64,000 nt of DNA, taken from Phycisphaerales bacterium. Lineage in GTDB: Bacteria > Planctomycetota > Phycisphaerae > Phycisphaerales > UBA1924. Location: assembly GCA_020845755.1 (NCBI GenBank), contig JADLFE010000058.1:37249-101248 (forward strand), written 5' to 3'. Positions 60,508-64,000 of this stretch are shown here, one piece after another. The notes beneath the pieces were generated by a model. It saw only the letters and a program-made list of their open reading frames with translations, did no database searches and was not told the DNA's origin. Numbering within the stretch: the stretch's first letter is position 1; each line of letters opens with the position of its first letter. The position numbers were made by a program, and so were the translations under genes.

Positions 60508-61134
60508 ATGGTGCTCCTGGATGATGTGGTGTTCGCTGACGGCCTGTACGCGATGAGCGTGGGCGCCTCCAACGACATCCGGTGTCTCGGTGGACCCTTC
60601 GCGGACATTGATGACGTACTCGACGCGTGCTTCGACGAGATGATGGCACGCGATTGCACGCCAGATGCCGTGTTCTACATCGAGTGTGCCGCCGGCAGGC
60701 AGTGGGTCCGTCGCTTCCCTCAAGGAGCGTTCCAGACGCTCATGGACTCAACCCGAAAGTCCGGACGTACGCCTGCTTCTCAGGCAACCAGCGTCCAAGT
60801 GCCAGCGACATTGGTAATGGTGCCTCGCTTTTTCAACTGCTGCTGCGCCGTCCGGGCAGCGTGTTTCCACTTCTTTCCGAATCGTTTGCCGTCGATCACA
60901 CGGTCGATCGTGTCATCGCAGAGATCTGGGTGCATCTGCTGGATTAACGGGTGCATCGCTTCGGTCGACAGCGGGCCGTGTCGATGCAAGAGAAACTCAA
61001 TCGTCTTGGCGAAGACGCGGTGGATTGGCCCCTCTGCCAAGCGTGCTCGCACCAGCGTGTCCGATGCGGACTTCAGCACCGATCGAAGGCGGCGGGTGGA
61101 TTCCCGCGAGGCCGAGGCAGTCTGGGCTCGATAG
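60508..61134 (+). pseudogene. doubtful ORF, probably cut short near 60780
   Basis: From ATG 60508 about 90 residues look like a soluble acidic protein (DDVVFADGLYAMSV, DIDDVLDACFDEMM, DAVFYIECAAGRQWVRRF). After about 60780 the same frame runs through the minus-strand nuclease gene as Arg/Ser/Cys-rich shadow sequence. The simplest reading is a real gene truncated at the edge of the inserted nuclease segment. I do not recognise the family. Confidence 0.4.
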
Positions 61135-61670
61135 GCGGCGCGAGCATCGGCGGAAAGGGCGCACATCTCATCGAGCGTGCTCTTGTCAACGTGCGCCCCC
61201 AGCCCCGCGAACGCTACGACTTCGTCGTCAATCCGCTCGGCAGCCACCGGATCATCGACCAGCAAGCCGCACTCGTGATTGCCGATCAGCCCCCCGTACG
61301 TGAGATTGCCGGATGTGACGATTGCGTGAGAGCGATCCACCGCATAGACCTTCGCGTGGAGCCGGGGTAGGTGCACAAATCGTGACGACGGAAACAATGC
61401 CGACAACGCCGCGATGGCGCAGGGGTCTGTCGCGCCGGTACAGATCGCAAGCGGCGACAGATCCGTCAGCAGAAGCGCGCCTAGCCCCACTGCTGTGGAG
61501 TTGTTCCAGATAGAACGAACGACATCGGCGCCGTGTTCCGTGATGTAAGGTGCACAGAGGGTGACCCGGCTGGATGCCGACGCGAGCATGGCCTCAAGCG
61601 TGCGCCGCCAAGAACCCACCAGCACGGTAGTGAGAGACGACGGAAACGCGGTTAATGGCGAATAAGGCAT
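60780..61670 (-). CDS. phospholipase-D-like nuclease with C-terminal winged-helix-like domain
   Basis: This 296-residue protein has one HKD-type site: His105 and Lys107 in LHAKVYAVD, followed by Ser120 and Asn122 in TSGNLTYGG and Glu133 in NHE. This is the PLD superfamily pattern used by some restriction and defence nucleases, which act as dimers. The C-terminal about 90 residues (FLLHRHGPLSTEAMHPLI, HPDLCDDTIDRVI, KKWKHAARTAQQQLKKRG) look like a winged helix or HARE-type HTH found in restriction-linked proteins. A 67-residue ORF lies 12 bp upstream on the same strand, so they may form an operon. A role in DNA defence is inference. Confidence 0.75.
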   Translation of the reverse strand: MPYSPLTAFPSSLTTVLVGSWRRTLEAMLASASSRVTLCAPYITEHGADVVRSIWNNSTAVGLGALLLTDLSPLAICTGATDPCAIAALSALFPSSRFVHLPRLHAKVYAVDRSHAIVTSGNLTYGGLIGNHECGLLVDDPVAAERIDDEVVAFAGLGAHVDKSTLDEMCALSADARAAYRAQTASASRESTRRLRSVLKSASDTLVRARLAEGPIHRVFAKTIEFLLHRHGPLSTEAMHPLIQQMHPDLCDDTIDRVIDGKRFGKKWKHAARTAQQQLKKRGTITNVAGTWTLVA

Positions 61671-61682
61671 CGTGTTTACCCG

Positions 61683-61886
61683 TTACAAGTAGTGCGCGAC
61701 TTGCAGCGCAGCCACCGCGCAAGCCTCTCGTTCCACGATCCAGTCGGGCACGGAATTCACGATCTCAAGCGAGCGAGCGATCACGTCTTCGACAACGAGT
61801 TGGCGACCGTACGAATTGCACTCGATGAAGTACACCAATGTAAACGCTTCGCTTTGCCATCGAAACGTGTGTTCGAACACGCTCAC
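61683..61886 (-). CDS. small unknown ORF, possibly the 3' part of a frameshifted gene
   Basis: The 67-residue product (FRWQSEAFTLVYFIECN, QLVVEDVIARSLEIVN) looks like genuine protein but matches nothing I recognise. It starts at GTG 61884-61886 with a second GTG six bases on. The same reading continues upstream as RFGPSRVERITGDV to a stop, while another frame (minus strand, about 61990 down) supplies a signal-peptide-like stretch MRTGVVFMAVCGATMTLWAF. One missing or extra base near 61920 would join them. It stands directly before the nuclease gene. Confidence 0.45.
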   Translation of the reverse strand: MSVFEHTFRWQSEAFTLVYFIECNSYGRQLVVEDVIARSLEIVNSVPDWIVEREACAVAALQVAHYL

Positions 61887-62417
61887 ATCTCCCGTGATTC
61901 GCTCGACCCGCGAAGGCCCAAAGCGTCATCGTGGCGCCGCACACGGCCATGAACACAACACCCGTCCGCATGAAGCATGACATTGCGGAGCCCGGTTGCG
62001 GCTTCGACCTCAACGGGGGCGTCGGGCTTTGAGTTGCGCTTTGTCACGGCCATGGGTCACAGCACCTCAATCTCTCTCGCCAAGGGTCGCGATTCCCGCG
62101 ACCAACCCCACAATGTACGCGTTGGCCCACGCCCTAATCCTCCTCCTCCATGGCGTCGCGGCGGAGGTCAAGCCCCGTCGCGCCGCCAACCCGCCGCGCC
62201 GATCCGATGCCCGCCTACTCATTACGCCGGACGCCGGACTCTCTGTCCCGAGCCGCCGTCTTGGATCGCTGGATTCGCAGGGTGTGAGGATACCGGGATT
62301 TGCCCGATCGAGGCGGGCCCACGACCCTGGCGTCAGCGTGCCGCAGCCGCGCCATACCAGCAGGATCACCGGCCCGCGTCTCAATGAAAAAAGGGCCTGA
62401 AACCAGACCCTTCTTCA
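61887..62417. other. gene-poor stretch
   Basis: Apart from the signal-peptide-like piece noted on the minus strand near 61930-61990, I see no supported gene, terminator or repeat here. All longer frames are Arg/Pro-rich shadow-type sequence. This stretch separates the nuclease segment from the DUF2188 segment. Confidence 0.5.
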
Positions 62418-62526
62418 ATGCCCCCCGAAGGACTCGAACACCCGCGGGATTTCCTGCGGAATCCGGAAGTTTCCGAACGAGGCGGTGCAGAATCCGGTGC
62501 AGTAACCGACGACGCTTCCGCAGGAA
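62418..62526 (-). other. tRNA-3'-end-like remnant with an inverted repeat
   Basis: Read on the minus strand, GTGTTCGAGTCC (about 62429-62440) followed by TTCGGGGGGCA mimics the T-loop and acceptor end of a tRNA, but the T-stem pairs badly and no full cloverleaf can be drawn. Just beside it TTCCTGCGGAA (62451-62461) and TTCCGCAGGAA (62516-62526) are exact inverted copies 54 bases apart. Such tRNA-derived scars are often left where integrative elements join the chromosome. This is a suggestion. Confidence 0.3.
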
Positions 62527-62723
62527 TTTCACAGGAGATCGACGCACCCGCGATCAAGCACTGGATCGGAAGTTGTCCGGTTCCTCTTACACATCGGCAA
62601 CAATCCGCCATGATCTCGCTTTTGCTGAATCGCCGAAACGAACGCACGGGCTAAGGCGCAAGAAAAACCGCCGCGTGCCAGCGGCGGTGAATACCCGTGG
62701 GTTTTGTCCAGACCTATTGCCCG

Positions 62724-62882
62724 TCACTTTCGGATGATCGGGCGTCCCGGCATCGGGTTCGGACAAGGCCGCGGGTTCACCGGCGGAAATGGCCGTTCTG
62801 GCACTGGCCGCGGATGCGGCAGTTCCGGGATGCTGGGACGGGTCGGAAGATTCGGTGGGTCGTAGGGTCTCGGGTGGTACAT
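62724..62882 (-). CDS. 52-residue proline-rich small protein
   Basis: The frame MYHPRPYDPPNLP... to ...PGRPIIRK encodes a peptide in which about 40 percent of residues are proline, with Arg and His. ATG at 62880-62882 has GGAG about 8 bases upstream, which supports translation. It lies 54 bp after the stop of the DUF2188 gene on the same strand, so the two may be one transcript. It has no domain I recognise. Confidence 0.5.
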   Translation of the reverse strand: MYHPRPYDPPNLPTRPSIPELPHPRPVPERPFPPVNPRPCPNPMPGRPIIRK

Positions 62883-62936
62883 GAGTCAAACTCCGAGAGC
62901 ATGGTCGTTGCGGGTACACCCCGCCATGACCGATGC

Positions 62937-63170
62937 TCAGTGCTTGTTGTCCTTGGGCGGATTCGGGTCGTTACCGAAACTGTCTTTGTCGCGAATCTGT
63001 CCGTTCGGACGGTGAATCACGACTTCGGCTTGGTTCTGCCGAGCAATGGGCTTTGCGGCGGCTTCCGCCGCTCCCTGTGTGCGGTGGTTTGACACCGGTC
63101 GCCCTCCCTCGGGCTTGACCTGCCAATTGTTCCCGTTCGGGACCACATGGACGTTTCGACCTTTTGCCAT
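62937..63170 (-). CDS. DUF2188 family small protein
   Basis: This 77-residue protein has the DUF2188 pattern: NVHVVPNGNNWQVKPEGG, QGAAEAAAKPIA and EVVIHRPNGQIRDKDSFGNDP. The family is widespread and uncharacterised, often in accessory DNA. ATG at 63168-63170 follows GGAG with about 9 bases spacing. A proline-rich small ORF follows on the same strand. Confidence 0.85.
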   Translation of the reverse strand: MAKGRNVHVVPNGNNWQVKPEGGRPVSNHRTQGAAEAAAKPIARQNQAEVVIHRPNGQIRDKDSFGNDPNPPKDNKH

Positions 63171-63325
63171 GACTGAGTTCTCCGGCTCCGGCTGTTGCGG
63201 ACGACACGTCCACACCCGCGCGTGCCTTGCGTTGTGCGAATCATTCGCTTAGTCCATGCAGCGGTCAAGCAGCTTGCTTGAGAAATTTAGCGGACAGCCT
63301 ACTCTTCCCGATCCAGGAGAACTGC

Positions 63326-63724
63326 ATGACCGGCAAGGAGAGCGTCACGAACAAGCCAACAGGACAAACTCTCGGTGAGTATCTAGCGAACGTCCGAACC
63401 TCTAAGCAGTTGTCGCTGCGCGAGGTAGAAGAAGCGGCTGGCGGCATCGTTTCAAACGCCTACCTCAGTCAGCTTGAACACGGGCGCATCAACAAGCCGT
63501 CTCCAAACATTCTGCATAGCCTCGCCCAGGTGTACGGCGTGCCCTACGAGACGCTGATGGAAAAGGCCGGATACATTGCCGCCGCTACGCCAGATCAAAC
63601 CGCATCGCGGCGTCATGGACGAGTCGCGACATTCGCCAAGGACAATCTCACCAAGGAAGAGGAAGAGGCACTTCTGGAGTACCTGGCCTTCCTTCGATCG
63701 AAGAAAGGCAAACGCTCCTTATGA
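63326..63724 (+). CDS. XRE-family HTH transcriptional regulator
   Basis: This 132-residue protein has an N-terminal Cro/C1-type helix-turn-helix (about 14-75: LGEYLANVRTSKQLSLREVE, YLSQLEHGRINKPS, LHSLAQVYGVPYETLMEKAG). A charged tail with a C-terminal EEEEALLEYLAFLR helix follows. AGGAG lies 7 bases before ATG 63326. Its stop overlaps the start of an M78-like gene (ATGA), the usual partnership of a phage/element repressor with an anti-repressor peptidase. It probably represses its own operon. Confidence 0.92.
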   Translation: MTGKESVTNKPTGQTLGEYLANVRTSKQLSLREVEEAAGGIVSNAYLSQLEHGRINKPSPNILHSLAQVYGVPYETLMEKAGYIAAATPDQTASRRHGRVATFAKDNLTKEEEEALLEYLAFLRSKKGKRSL

Positions 63725-63885
63725 AAGCCGACGATCATTCTGTCGATTCCCAGCAGCTAGCCCGCATCCGCGAACACGCCCGCATTGCCCTCAAATCTGC
63801 CGACGCGCTGGGTTGCTTTCCGACGCCGGTTGACGATGTCATCGCCGCGGCAAAGCACACGGTTGCCGCTCCGCTAGTGTCCTGA
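63721..63885 (+). pseudogene. ImmA/IrrE (M78) peptidase, truncated by an insertion sequence
   Basis: Only the N-terminal about 50 residues remain. ALKSADALGCFPTPVDDVIAAA matches the opening of M78 metallopeptidases, which cleave their partner repressor. The HExxH zinc motif that should follow is missing, because from about 63874 the sequence becomes the end of an IS630-type element. The last few codons before TGA 63883-63885 are therefore element sequence. The start overlaps the XRE stop. Confidence 0.8.
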
Positions 63886-63999
63886 CTTCGAGATAGCCGC
63901 ACGGTTCTTGGCGACGCGGCCGAGGATGGTGTTGGCGTCGGCGGTCCATACAAAGGGCTTAGCGTCGTCGTTGCGGGCGTCGAGGTAGTCCAGGGCGGT
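63874..63999 (-). mobile_element. IS630-family transposase, C-terminal fragment at the window edge
   Basis: The minus frame entering at the right edge reads TALDYLDARNDDAKPFVWTADANTILGRV and ends KNRAAISKSGH-stop. FVWTADANTIL is the typical end of IS630/Tc1-like transposases, just after the last catalytic acid. The rest lies beyond the window. The stop TAG sits at 63874-63876, where the element meets the disrupted M78 gene, and GTGTCCTGAC next to it is the likely terminal repeat. Confidence 0.8.
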
Positions 64000-64000
64000 C

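Noticed and set aside
62415..62530. functional tRNA gene on the minus strand
   Set aside because: Only the T-loop and acceptor-like end are present; the T-stem pairs badly and no anticodon arm fits.

Overview
The window is GC-rich bacterial DNA with tightly packed operons. Many genes overlap by four bases (ATGA or GTGA), and GTG and TTG starts are common. The best guess for the source is a planctomycete of the Phycisphaerae type. The reasons are a secreted protein ending in a PAPG...hydrophobic...RRRR sorting tail, a very long PQQ-propeller protein, a DUF5658-like membrane protein and several small lineage-type hypothetical genes. This is inference; there is no rRNA gene to confirm it.

Layout. 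1-6 kb: an S9 (dipeptidyl-peptidase IV-like) peptidase that runs off the left edge and appears fused to an M14-type tail, then phenylalanine 4-hydroxylase, a zinc-ribbon membrane protein and an N-terminal-nucleophile asparaginase. 6-11 kb: pyruvate phosphate dikinase with its own terminator, and pabB. 10.7-18 kb: a glycan or surface-polysaccharide group (GT2, a two-domain nucleotidyltransferase-sugar kinase in the order opposite to HldE, a CgeB-like glycosyltransferase and a GT4). 18-25.4 kb: ispE, a Nif3-like protein, fdhD, a group II amino-acid decarboxylase, a PEP-CTERM-like protein and tyrosine phenol-lyase.

25.6-31.8 kb is the most striking part. It is a five-gene operon coding for a secreted protein with about 15 haems, a membrane-anchored tetrahaem protein, a Tat-exported four-cluster ferredoxin, an NrfD-type quinone-reactive membrane subunit and an octahaem cytochrome of the hydroxylamine oxidoreductase superfamily. 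It looks like a complete quinone-to-periplasm electron wire ending in a nitrogen-compound enzyme, and contains no molybdenum subunit. It is followed by a convergent 1,429-residue PQQ-propeller protein.

36.4-43.3 kb: molybdenum cofactor genes (moeA, moaD, moaE), a small YHS-like lipoprotein, a zinc alcohol dehydrogenase and a copper-exporting ATPase. 43.4-52.1 kb: a methylmalonyl-CoA module (mutA, mutB, meaB, mce, a carboxyltransferase, a small unknown protein and a biotin-carrier-like protein whose modification site is degenerate). 52.2-58.9 kb: hypA and hypB diverge from hoxF-hoxU-hoxY-hoxH-hoxW, a cytoplasmic NAD(P)-linked [NiFe] hydrogenase, with a response regulator overlapping the end and a histidine kinase facing it. 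Together the window suggests an organism able to use H2 and reduced carbon, to pass electrons to periplasmic nitrogen compounds, and to run propionate and aromatic amino-acid metabolism.

From about 60.5 kb to the right edge the texture changes to an accessory region: a doubtful truncated ORF, a phospholipase-D-like nuclease with a C-terminal HTH-like domain, broken or tiny ORFs, a tRNA-like remnant, a DUF2188 protein, and an XRE regulator whose M78-type peptidase partner is cut by an IS630-family element.
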